A stretch of 64,000 nt of DNA from Oceanicoccus sagamiensis (GTDB taxonomy: Bacteria; Pseudomonadota; Gammaproteobacteria; Pseudomonadales; Dasaniaceae). Shown piece by piece: positions 34,101 to 42,473 of this stretch. Position 1 is the first letter of the stretch; each line of letters starts with the position of its first letter. The DNA lies in the NCBI RefSeq assembly GCF_002117105.1, contig NZ_CP019343.1:3906001-3970000 (forward strand), written 5' to 3'. Made by a program: the position numbers and the translations under genes. The notes below the pieces were generated by a model. The model was not told where the DNA came from, searched no databases, and was given only the letters and a program-made list of their open reading frames with translations.

Positions 34101-34909
34101 CTAGCTGCGTTTTTCTGGCGGCAGCGACATGCTCTTAACATCACACAAGCCCAATTGCGCCTCTAACTCACCGTGGGCCAGCTTATCCCATGGGGCTGGA
34201 AATTTTTGCGCAAAGGCACAGGCTAATAATCCAAAAGCCGGCCACAAGAGATACACCCATAAATCCCCCACACCGATAGATAGATTAATGCGACGATCAG
34301 TGTAGGGTTATGGGCCAGGCCCACTTTTTTCATATTCCACTCATAAATATTATGGTCAGGTGATACATAACGGTCCCAATAGAAGAAATGCAATGGGCCA
34401 TTCGACATGGAAACCAACAGATAAGTAAACAGAGCAATTAACCAGGTGCGGTCAATAAAACTCTCACCGATAGCCCAAAACGATAAAAACAGCTGTGCCT
34501 CGCTCAGCCCCCAAACAACGCCCAGTACCAAGGTAGACAATGGGTAGAGCTTACGGTTATAGGTAACTGTTCCCTTAGGCCAGATATATAAATAACCGAA
34601 TAAAACAACAGCCCAACCAACGACCATAAAGGCCTGCCAGGAAAGCTCTGTCAGATGCTCCGGGTTCAGCAATGGACTGCTTAACAACACCGGCAGTACA
34701 CCAGTAGCCCAGCTGATAATCCAGCAGGCACTAAAATATATCCAGGCCCGCAGCCAGGCTAATTTAGCATCATAGACTCGGGTATCTTTACCTCTGCCTG
34801 CCAGAAGTAACAGGATGGCTAACACCACCACCAAGCCCATCAATCCATAAATAAAACTATCGAGCCAGGGAATATTAGGTGTATTGGCAAATAGCTTGTC
34901 AGTTGGCAC
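34101..34909 (-). CDS. Multi-spanning membrane protein of unknown function, interrupted by a one-base frameshift
   Basis: The reading frame encodes six to seven hydrophobic helices (for example IYGLMGLVVVLAILLLLAG, AWIYFSACWIISWATGV, WQAFMVVGWAVVLFGYLYIW). Motifs such as SNGPLHFFYWDRYVSPDHNI are distinctive, but I do not recognise the family. As sequenced it stops at 34223 after 228 residues. Adding one base to the five-G run (34265-34269) continues as a clean membrane segment DLWVYLLWPAFGLLACAF and a hydrophilic tail ending SMSLPPEKRS at 34101, 269 residues in all and neatly abutting the convergent FHA gene. The frameshift is probably a sequencing error. Confidence 0.72.
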
Positions 34910-35103
34910 GGAGACGCTCCTGTTGAGTCATAGAGATAAAGGGATACAGTCAGCCGTGGTCTCGTTATTGTAATCGTTATAAACGGGCTTTAAAGACTGC
35001 CTTTAAGTCAGTCTATCGTATTGCAGGGATGGATTATAGCCTGTTGCACGGATGGCGGGAGACACTGGCAGGTACAGCGAATTAACAGCAAGTAGATAAC
35101 GGC
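34910..35103. other. Non-coding stretch upstream of the membrane-protein gene
   Basis: This stretch and the 101 bp between the small ORF at 35104-35247 and the gene at 35349 hold no further convincing reading frame. An AGACTG...CAGTCT inverted repeat near 35000 lacks a T tract and is not called. Promoters for the minus-strand genes should lie here. Confidence 0.4.
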
Positions 35104-35247
35104 TCAGGAACGCGTTGCAAGCTTGTAACGGCTATCATTTAAGCGCTGATACCTGGCCTTGGCTTGATTGAAACGGTAATTAACACAGGCAATCAGTATG
35201 GTGGCTGCTAACAGCAGTAATAGGATATTTAGTAGTAATGTGAACAT
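35104..35247 (-). CDS. Possible 47-residue membrane microprotein
   Basis: A short frame starting at ATG 35247. It begins MFTLLLNILLLLLAATILIA, a single hydrophobic helix, and continues with a basic, tyrosine-containing cytoplasmic-type tail (NYRFNQAKARYQRLNDSRYK). A weak AGGGTG lies 13 bases before the ATG. The helix-then-positive-tail layout is that of real small membrane proteins, but there is no homology evidence and the length allows chance occurrence. Confidence 0.4.
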   Translation of the reverse strand: MFTLLLNILLLLLAATILIACVNYRFNQAKARYQRLNDSRYKLATRS

Positions 35248-35348
35248 AGCAAAACAACACCCTGAGCACCGTTATGGTTTAAACCCAGCATAAGCATCAA
35301 GCCAAATAATGGCTGTGAATAATTACCGGCCGAGAATGTCAATAAGCA

Positions 35349-35588
35349 CTATGCAGACTGCCTCTGTAACCTGGCCCGCACCAGCTTGACCCCACGGGGG
35401 TAACAAAAAGACGTAATATCACAACGCTCACTGGACTTTAGCTGGCGTGTATTCTTATCGTAGACCCGCTCTACCATCCACCCGGCAATTTGATCACCGA
35501 CGCATTTGGTACTCATAATCCATGCATTGCTCTGGCTGTTATCGCCATCTAATGAGGGGGTTTTTCTAGAGTTATGTCGCTTTGCCAT
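35349..35588 (-). CDS. Small basic protein of unknown function
   Basis: A 79-residue frame with a strong GGAGGCAG ribosome-binding site eight bases before its ATG, which favours a real gene. The product is hydrophilic and basic (MAKRHNSRKTPSLDGDN...VKLVRARLQRQSA), with three cysteines (TKCVGD, ERCDITSFCYP). No signal peptide or membrane helix is seen. I do not recognise the family. Confidence 0.5.
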   Translation of the reverse strand: MAKRHNSRKTPSLDGDNSQSNAWIMSTKCVGDQIAGWMVERVYDKNTRQLKSSERCDITSFCYPRGVKLVRARLQRQSA

Positions 35589-35856
35589 CGACTCTGCCTC
35601 CGCTATTTATCGAGTAATCATCAAGGAATCACTAACACTGTTACTGAGTAAAAATAGAGCGAATTTAAGCCGCTGGGTAGTGAAACATTCAGTCTTATCT
35701 GCCTTTTGTGATGCATAGCTCATAACGGTTCTAATCCATGTCTCACAAACGGAGGGATTGGCAGTATTACCTCTCTGAAAACCCGTCACAGACGTCGAAA
35801 CATTGCTATATTAAAGAGAGCCTAAATACAGCAGCAAGAGCCGACCACAGCCAATC

Positions 35857-38187
35857 ATGAACGATAAGCCACCCAAGCCAGCTAAACCTCAGCCCCAAAA
35901 AAGCTATGAGGAAAATGCGCAAGACCACCAGGGTATGCTGGATGCCGCAGCAGCTGTGCCGATCAAAAATTATTCCGATTATGAAATCACTCTGGAAACC
36001 AAAGATGAATACAGTGATGCGCTCTTTGCCAGTGAAAGCGAGCTGGATAGCGCGCTATTGGATAGCGCCTCAAGCCAGACTGAAGAAAAGCCCAACGCTC
36101 AATCCGACAAAGCCCCAGAGCTTGAGGCAGCAGTAGCAACTATCGACTTTACCGGCCTGCTTAGCCAACAATCCCGTGACGGCGGATTCAGCCAAAACAC
36201 AAATACTCACAGCGGCAAACTCAGCATTATCAATAACACCCTTAATGACTCCCCTGCCCGCAAAACCATTGCAGCCACTGATGCCTCAAGCGCCTTTCAG
36301 GCAACACTCGATAAGATAGCCACAACCATTGCCCAGGAAGAACAGCAGGCTATAGAAGCAAAAAACAAAGCACTGGAACCCACACCAGAACCCATTAGCG
36401 AGGGTGGAAAACTGTCCACTATCACGCAAAAACTCAAAGCCAAAGGCAAAGCACTGTCAAAAAAAGGCCTGGCTAAAGTGGACCAATCCAAAGCAGGTCT
36501 TGACGAATACCTTGGCCGAACCTTACCCGACCGAACCCTGGCACTGGAATTTATTCTGCCGACACTAAAAAATAAAAAGGATAGCGAAGAATTATTCACC
36601 GAGCAGGCGATTGAAAAACTCTTTTATAGCAAAGGCAAACCACTGGCGACCATCCTAACCAGGGCCGAGCAGGAACTGGCCAAACTAGCCAAAACGCCCT
36701 TGGCCAATAACAAGCGGCTGGCTTTACTCAATGCCTACCTAAACCCCTTAAGCGAAAAAACCAAATCGCTGATCGCCATGATCGAGCGTAAACCTTCTAT
36801 CTATGAAGATGAAAAACGCTCATCAATGGTAGACAGCTCGCTTGGCTGCCTCAAACAGTTAATCACGGGTTATAAACAAATTTATGCAGACCTTTATGAA
36901 TCTGCCAATGTGGTTTATGGCCCGCAGCGCAAAACCGCCAACCAAGTAGCCTTTACCCTTTTTGATTGCCTGCATCTTGAACAATTGTTATCACTTGCCC
37001 TACATAGCACAATCCCCGCCGCCTCGCTAAAAACATGCAGCAAGCTGTATCATATTCTATCCCACTATGAACCCCAGCAATTAACCGCTGAATGCGAGGC
37101 TTATTCACTGGGCGGGACAGCAACTATTGATACCTTGTTTATTCGCTACCAAATCCTGGCCAGCTTTGACCATCTTTCCATCTCAACCTCGCAACAGCGT
37201 TTGCTACATGCTTATCTGCAACAGCACTACCGGTTGGTAAAGATAGTGCCCTATGCCATCAGTTCACGACTACCAAGTCTAATGACAGGCCAGCAACTTC
37301 TTGCAATAAGCCATGATAACGGCAACGCAGCGCTGATCCAGCACAGCGCCAGACTAGAAATTGAGGCGGCACAACACGCCCCTGTCTTCCTATTAATCCA
37401 GCCTCTATTTAATCAAATAAAAGCGGACTATGTAGAAGCCTTGAAACTAACGATCAACCAACGATCACAACACAGCTCTGCTGCTTTGGCAAAAAGTAGC
37501 ATGCAAGCAGTATTAAGCTTACTTAGTCCGTTAAATCTTAGTATCAGGTTATTAGAAAAAGGCTTAAGTTCGCCGACCTATACACTCTATCGACCGATTG
37601 AACTTAAAGCCTATAGTGGTATAGAACAAATTATTCGCTACACGCTATATGACTATGCCCTACAACAAAAAGGCCCTCAGCATAAAGGCCAACCCAGCAA
37701 GGATTTACCGGTAAAGCCACCAGCCAGTAAAAGCCAGTGGCAGTGTGCAATGGAAGATGAGGAGACTATTTACCTGCAAACCAGCGAGTGCAAACTCGGT
37801 ATACCCATCGATATAGGATATTTAGTTGAACTGATTAAAACCGTTGACGTTGAATCCGATAACGAAGAGGATAAAACCAGTACCGAGCATCTGCTATGCT
37901 CTATTGTGAAACTAGAACGCATCAGCCAGGGTAAGATCTTATTCGTCGCAAAAATTATCAGCCGTGAGTTTACAGCTATCGAACTATCGAACAGCGACAA
38001 CGACTCTACTTCTGAAGCCATTATTGCCCACAAACAACAACAGTCACTACTGATCCGCGACAGCCAGGCTGTCCACCACAGTCAACAGACCACCACGATT
38101 ACATTCCCTAACCAGCAAAAGGCAGTGATCGCAGTCGCTGGACTTAGCGATTCATCCAGAGAACTACAAATATTCTCTCTGCTATAA
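35857..38187 (+). CDS. Large protein of unknown function, possible PilZ-like C-terminus
   Basis: A 776-residue cytoplasmic protein without a signal peptide or helices crossing the membrane. Residues 1-150 are low-complexity, acidic and probably disordered (proline-rich start, alternating D/E/S/A). The helical middle (~230-640) contains ESANVVYGPQRKTANQVAF and FDCLHLEQLLSLALHSTIPA. The C-terminal ~130 residues are beta-rich (CSIVKLERISQGKILFVAKI, EFTAIEL). This layout recalls long Pseudomonas proteins with a C-terminal PilZ domain, but the RxxxR and D/NxSxxG c-di-GMP motifs are not visible. The c-di-GMP genes upstream make that reading attractive, not proven. Confidence 0.65.
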   Translation: MNDKPPKPAKPQPQKSYEENAQDHQGMLDAAAAVPIKNYSDYEITLETKDEYSDALFASESELDSALLDSASSQTEEKPNAQSDKAPELEAAVATIDFTGLLSQQSRDGGFSQNTNTHSGKLSIINNTLNDSPARKTIAATDASSAFQATLDKIATTIAQEEQQAIEAKNKALEPTPEPISEGGKLSTITQKLKAKGKALSKKGLAKVDQSKAGLDEYLGRTLPDRTLALEFILPTLKNKKDSEELFTEQAIEKLFYSKGKPLATILTRAEQELAKLAKTPLANNKRLALLNAYLNPLSEKTKSLIAMIERKPSIYEDEKRSSMVDSSLGCLKQLITGYKQIYADLYESANVVYGPQRKTANQVAFTLFDCLHLEQLLSLALHSTIPAASLKTCSKLYHILSHYEPQQLTAECEAYSLGGTATIDTLFIRYQILASFDHLSISTSQQRLLHAYLQQHYRLVKIVPYAISSRLPSLMTGQQLLAISHDNGNAALIQHSARLEIEAAQHAPVFLLIQPLFNQIKADYVEALKLTINQRSQHSSAALAKSSMQAVLSLLSPLNLSIRLLEKGLSSPTYTLYRPIELKAYSGIEQIIRYTLYDYALQQKGPQHKGQPSKDLPVKPPASKSQWQCAMEDEETIYLQTSECKLGIPIDIGYLVELIKTVDVESDNEEDKTSTEHLLCSIVKLERISQGKILFVAKIISREFTAIELSNSDNDSTSEAIIAHKQQQSLLIRDSQAVHHSQQTTTITFPNQQKAVIAVAGLSDSSRELQIFSLL

Positions 38188-38334
38188 GCGACAGTAGTAC
38201 TAGCCGGTCACAGATTGCTCGTGATCAATTTCTCAGAACGACACTCAAGCCAACAACGGCACGGTTTTTTGCTAGTGGGCATGCCGCCTACTGTGCATAA
38301 TTACCCTTCTACAAACGGATCAAAGGACAGAGTT

Positions 38335-38598
38335 ATGAAACTTATTTTTTCACAGAATAGTATTTTTCATCTGTATCGATTAGGTTTAGTGGTTACAGGA
38401 ATTACACAAAAGAAATACCGCTTACGCAATGACGAAGAAATGAAATCACTAATACGCTATTGCAATCGCTCGGATAACACCAGTGTCTGCAAGCAGTATG
38501 ATGCCTTTCTGCATTCACTGGAGCCTGAAATGCTCACCGAGATTGAGTTGTTGACTGGCAGCTTATTTGAAGAAACTAAAATACGACTGGTCGGTTAG
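38335..38598 (+). CDS. Conserved-looking small protein of unknown function
   Basis: An 87-residue protein from ATG 38335 (MKLIFSQNSIFHLYRLGLVV), chosen because AAGGACAG lies just upstream; a longer reading from 38215 adds 40 unlikely residues. The product is soluble, with two cysteines (RYCNRSDNTSVCKQYDAF) and an acidic helical end (LEPEMLTEIELLTGSLFEE). No family is recognised. A strong terminator follows. Confidence 0.5.
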   Translation: MKLIFSQNSIFHLYRLGLVVTGITQKKYRLRNDEEMKSLIRYCNRSDNTSVCKQYDAFLHSLEPEMLTEIELLTGSLFEETKIRLVG

Positions 38599-38605
38599 GC
38601 ATAAA

Positions 38606-38631
38606 AAAGCAGGGTTTAAAAACCCTGCTTT
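38606..38631. terminator. Bidirectional intrinsic terminator
   Basis: The perfect 12-bp stem AAAGCAGGGTTT / AAACCCTGCTTT is flanked by A-rich sequence on the left and T-rich on the right. It serves both the + strand gene ending at 38598 and the aldehyde dehydrogenase gene that ends at 38652 on the - strand. Confidence 0.9.
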
Positions 38632-38651
38632 TATTGAGCACTACTTAGTGA

Positions 38652-40076
38652 TTAACCAGCGCCGGAAATCGCCTTAATTTCCAGAAAATCAATAAAACCA
38701 TGCTCGCCCCACTCACGGCCATTGCCCGACTGCTTAAAGCCACCAAAAGGCGTATTTAAATCGCCGGACACACCGTTCACATTGATATTACCCGCACGTA
38801 TTTTTGCTGCCACAGAGCGTACTTTTTCCATATTATCGCCCTGTATATAACCCGCGAGGCCATAAGGGGTATCGTTGGCAATAGCAATCGCCTCTTCTTC
38901 ACTGTTATAAGGCAAAATCGCCATAACCGGGCCAAAGATTTCTTCTTGGGCAATAGTCATTTCATTATTAACATTGGAAAAAATTGTCGGCTTAACAAAA
39001 TAACCTTTATCGAGACCATCTGGCAAACCTGTACCACCGGTCACCAACGTTGCGCCCTCATCAATACCTGTTTGAATTAAGCTCTGGATTTTATTAAATT
39101 GCACATCGCTGACCACAGGCCCCATCGTAGTTGTCTCTGCCTTGGGGTCACCCACCACCACGGCGTCTGCCACTCTGGCTGCAATCTCGGCTGCAGCTTC
39201 CATCTTATCCGCTGGTACCAGCATTCTTGAAGGTGCATTGCAGGACTGACCGGTATTCATAAACATCGTCATGGTACTACGAGTCACGGCCGCCTCAAGG
39301 TCAACATCATCCAGAACAATATTGGGGGACTTGCCACCCAGTTCCTGGGTAACTCGTTTAACGGTAGGTGCTGCATTTTGAGCCACTAAAGCCCCTGCCC
39401 GCGTAGAACCGGTAAAGGACATCATATCCACTTCGGGATGTGAAGAAAGCGCAGTACCCACGCCTGGCCCATCGCCATTAATCATATTGTAGACACCGGC
39501 TGGCACACCGGCCTCTTCCATAATCTTACTAAAGATATAGCCGCACATCGGCGCTACTTCTGAGGGTTTTAATATCACCGTACAGCCAACCGCCAAAGCC
39601 GGTGCCACCTTACAGGTAATTTGGTTAACCGGCCAATTCCAGGGGGTAATTAAGCCGCAGACACCAATGGGTTCTTTAACAATCATTGAGTGGCCAGCGG
39701 TACCCTCAAACTCATAATTCTTTAAGACTTCCAGCGCGGTACTTAAGTGACCAATACCTGAGGCAGCCTGAGCTTCTACTGCCAACTTGGTAGGAGCACC
39801 CATTTCTTCAGAAATCGCATCCGCCAAATCCTGATAGTTATTTTGGTAGGCTTCGCAGATAGCGGCTAATAACTCAATGCGCTCTTGACGACTGCTCTGA
39901 CCAAAAGTAGCAAAGGCAGCTCTAGCTGCCTGAGCGGCTTTATCAACATCCGCTGCGGAGCCAATAGAAATTTTCCCACAAACCTGCTCTGTTGCCGGGT
40001 TGATAACATCCAACGATCTGGGCGTCACCGGATCGACCCACTCACCGTTGATATAAAATTGATCGTAAATTCGCAT
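38652..40076 (-). CDS. NAD(P)-dependent aldehyde dehydrogenase
   Basis: Oxidises an aldehyde to the acid. Of 474 residues, the cofactor segment ITPWNWPVNQITCKVAPALA is near residue 142. The general-base Glu lies in TQELGGKSPNIVLDDVD (~243) and the catalytic Cys in NTGQSCNAPSRMLVP (~276). The C-terminus has EEIFGPVMAILPY and NTPYGLAGYIQ. The exact substrate is not evident; the closest style is the broad aldehyde/betaine-aldehyde/vanillin group. It lies 147 bp after an SDR gene on the same strand, so the two may act in one catabolic step pair (alcohol to aldehyde to acid). Confidence 0.92.
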   Translation of the reverse strand: MRIYDQFYINGEWVDPVTPRSLDVINPATEQVCGKISIGSAADVDKAAQAARAAFATFGQSSRQERIELLAAICEAYQNNYQDLADAISEEMGAPTKLAVEAQAASGIGHLSTALEVLKNYEFEGTAGHSMIVKEPIGVCGLITPWNWPVNQITCKVAPALAVGCTVILKPSEVAPMCGYIFSKIMEEAGVPAGVYNMINGDGPGVGTALSSHPEVDMMSFTGSTRAGALVAQNAAPTVKRVTQELGGKSPNIVLDDVDLEAAVTRSTMTMFMNTGQSCNAPSRMLVPADKMEAAAEIAARVADAVVVGDPKAETTTMGPVVSDVQFNKIQSLIQTGIDEGATLVTGGTGLPDGLDKGYFVKPTIFSNVNNEMTIAQEEIFGPVMAILPYNSEEEAIAIANDTPYGLAGYIQGDNMEKVRSVAAKIRAGNINVNGVSGDLNTPFGGFKQSGNGREWGEHGFIDFLEIKAISGAG

Positions 40077-40223
40077 TGTTTGCTCTCCTTAAAAAGCGCC
40101 AGGTATAAAGTTCAGAATCAGTAGCATGACTATACGCGACCACCTCCCAACTCGATTCATTCTGCCTATTCTTAGTAATAGATAGTTAATAAAGGTTCCA
40201 TCATTGTAATACAGCTTAGCTGA

Positions 40224-41030
40224 TTAACGCTGCCGGTATTTAGCCTTGTTGTTTTTGCCAATCCGGTACAGCAAGCCTCTGGTCGACCGCCTTAGCCATG
40301 GAAATAAATACGCCAGGGTCAGCATCTTACCACTGATCAGCGGCATAGAGATTTCTACAGCTTCGCCCCGTGCGATAGCCACAACACTGGCAGCCACTTC
40401 TGCTGCGCTACTCATGGGTTGAGAATAGACAATATCCTCAACGGCATCGATATTGTCCATAATAAAGCCAGTATCAATGGGCCCCACCGATACCACACCT
40501 ACATGAACACCGCTGCCCGCTAATTCGTCGCTCAGTGAGTAGGTAAATGCACGCAGGCCAGCTTTCGTGGCAGCATAGGTTGCAGCACCCTGCAGCGGTG
40601 CCCTCCCCGCCAATGACCCCACCATAACAATAGCGCCACCACCTGCGGCTTGAATTGAAGGCAATAGCTCTGCTGTTAGCTGTAACGGAGCCCTTAGATT
40701 AACATCGACCATCGCCGTAATTTCCATGGCGGTACGCGTCGTCATATCGCCGCGATGGTGCAAGCCAGCATTATTAACCAGAATATGAATAGCTCCGAAA
40801 CGGCTGATACATTGCTCAGCCAGGGTGGCACAAGCCGCGGTATCGGCCACATCCATAACAATGGTTAACACCTCGGTTTTTTGGCCTAACTCTTCAGCAA
40901 TAGCATCCAGCGCCGACTTACCGCGTGCAATCAACACCAACCTGGCACCCAGCTCAGCAAAGCTTCGGGCACAGGCAGCACCAACGCCGGCTGAGGCTCC
41001 GGTAATAACGACGGTTTTATCTTTAAACAT
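40224..41030 (-). CDS. Short-chain dehydrogenase/reductase (SDR)
   Basis: Classical SDR of 268 residues. Cofactor motif TGASAGVGAACARSF is at residue ~10, NNAG (ILVNNAGLHHRG) at ~87, the catalytic Ser in VMVGSLAGRA and the Tyr/Lys pair in YAATKAGLRAF. The basic residue after the second glycine strand is Arg (LIARGKSAL), which leans toward NADPH. A C-terminal hydrophobic/basic stretch (LAYLFPWLRRSTRGLLYRIG) suggests membrane association, as in many lipid-acting SDRs of the DltE-like group. Confidence 0.9.
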   Translation of the reverse strand: MFKDKTVVITGASAGVGAACARSFAELGARLVLIARGKSALDAIAEELGQKTEVLTIVMDVADTAACATLAEQCISRFGAIHILVNNAGLHHRGDMTTRTAMEITAMVDVNLRAPLQLTAELLPSIQAAGGGAIVMVGSLAGRAPLQGAATYAATKAGLRAFTYSLSDELAGSGVHVGVVSVGPIDTGFIMDNIDAVEDIVYSQPMSSAAEVAASVVAIARGEAVEISMPLISGKMLTLAYLFPWLRRSTRGLLYRIGKNNKAKYRQR

Positions 41031-41470
41031 AAGTCACTACACCCTGATATAAACAACAGCCTTACTGGGCCGCCACAGATAAAGACAATAAAGGTCGCTG
41101 CAAAACCTCCGGATAGGCCTTTATGAAAACGGCCAATTCCTCATTGCCAGAGTTGTTGAACAATAGCTTAGTTATGGCTTAAACAACAATCGTTACATTA
41201 TTGGTATGGGTTAAAACTGAGTGATGGTCCCGTAATACGGATGGGCCCCTATGTTAAGCAATAGCTGGATCACGACACCAGGCAAAATGAACGGGGATCT
41301 ATTGAGTCATAGCACAACAGTTGGCCTGGGATATGGAAGCGCTATTGATATATTGACAGCGGCCTTTGAGGCAAGCATCGTAAGTCTACTTGAAGCCAAG
41401 GAATTGGCAGTGACTCAGCTGTCAATTAACAACAATAAAGCCGTAGTCTGTACTGTGGTGAGGTTTTAAA
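41031..41470. other. 440-bp region upstream of the SDR gene without a convincing gene
   Basis: It should contain the SDR promoter. A 72-codon frame at 41251-41469 (+) encodes MLSNSWITTPGKMNGDLLSH and ends IKAV-type residues just before the SRP RNA terminator side; it has no good ribosome-binding site and no recognised similarity, so I leave it uncalled. Nothing else is apparent. Confidence 0.4.
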
Positions 41471-41472
41471 TT

Positions 41473-41588
41473 GGGTGGCAGTCCAACCAGCCACATCCCG
41501 GCACACGCGTTGATAACTACCGTTGCTCCCTTCCGGGCCTGGCGGAGTTCGCTATCTAACGTTGCGAGAGGACCGGAAGGACCACCAT
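41473..41588 (-). ncRNA. ffs: Signal recognition particle 4.5S RNA
   Basis: On the minus strand the sequence contains the SRP RNA apical core: CCAGGCCCGGAAGGGAGCA with the GGAA tetraloop and the symmetric and asymmetric internal loops for Ffh binding, then the conserved ACGCGTGTGCCGGGATG 3' arm. The two ends (GGTGGTCC...GGACTGCCACC) pair to close the rod-shaped hairpin, and a short T-containing stretch follows. The length of about 115 nt matches E. coli 4.5S RNA (114 nt). Exact ends are estimated from the terminal pairing. Confidence 0.95.
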
Positions 41589-41727
41589 AACATCTTTGAA
41601 ACGGAACTCAGGCTAACGTATAGCCCTGATTCAAAGGCCGCGTATTGTGCTCAAAATTAGCGGCCCTTGCAAGAGCATTTTAACGATATAGAAACACAAG
41701 CAACGCTATTGGTTAATAAACAGCCGA

Positions 41728-42344
41728 CTACAGCGTTGCTGCTTCTGGTTGGGGGGGAAACTGCATCAAGATGGCTGTGACAATTTCATCCACATAGGCA
41801 TCCCGCTCCTGCGGGGTACCATTATTCAGCCGTCTACCTGCAACCCCCGCCAAATCAGTTCACTACTGGCTGGCTCAATCACATCCAGCATAAAGGTGCC
41901 CTGTTTGTACTGGCGGACAGAAATATCGCGGCCATAACCGGCACCATAGCCATAGCAACCGTTCCAGCATGATGGATAGTAGCCATAGCTACTATGGAAG
42001 CTATTCACACTAAGCTTGGTTTCAGCGCTGACATGATAGGTAATAAAAAAGTCTGCCCCTTTATCACCCTCAGCTTTAACATAGCCCAAAGCCGCCAACT
42101 GCTGCTCTACAGCACGCCGCACACGCTTATTCATCAGGTCATTATCAACCAGGGGGTCAACCAGTAACTTTTGCTTGGGCTCCATCCAGGCATAGGTGCT
42201 TAAACGGTTAAAATCCCGCTCGGTATCGTAGTCGGTACTGACCTGAATACCGGTGCAGGCTGCCAGACTGGCAATTGCTAACAATAACGCCAACTTTACC
42301 CAAGTCGCCTTAACTCCATGAGACATTAAAGAATATTTATTCAT
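41728..42344 (-). CDS. DUF4136 lipoprotein, interrupted by a one-base frameshift
   Basis: Probable outer-membrane or periplasmic lipoprotein: lipobox LASLAACTG-like (IASLAACTG, Cys at ~28), then the DUF4136 pattern VSTDYDTERDFNRLSTYAW, RRAVEQQLAALGY and ADFFITYHVSAETK. A glycine/tyrosine-rich segment follows. As sequenced it ends at 41826 after ELIWRGLQVDG. Adding one base to the five-G run at 41844-41848 restores LIWRGVA and RRLNNGTPQERDAYVDEIV, the expected family ending, with a stop at 41728 (205 residues). ATG 42344 is supported by AAGAGGTGATG upstream. The function of DUF4136 proteins is not known to me. Confidence 0.82.
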
Positions 42345-42473
42345 GACATCACCTCTTTTAAGCCTTGATATTGCGATCCCTTCTATCGACAGAAGTCTAT
42401 AAGCCAATACTATATACGTTATTGGACCATAACGGCCAATAAATCCTGATCAACAAGCCCTCGCAGTTACGCT

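Noticed and set aside
41251-41469. 72-codon frame upstream of the SRP RNA
   Set aside because: No ribosome-binding site, no recognisable family and it runs into the 3' side of the SRP RNA gene.
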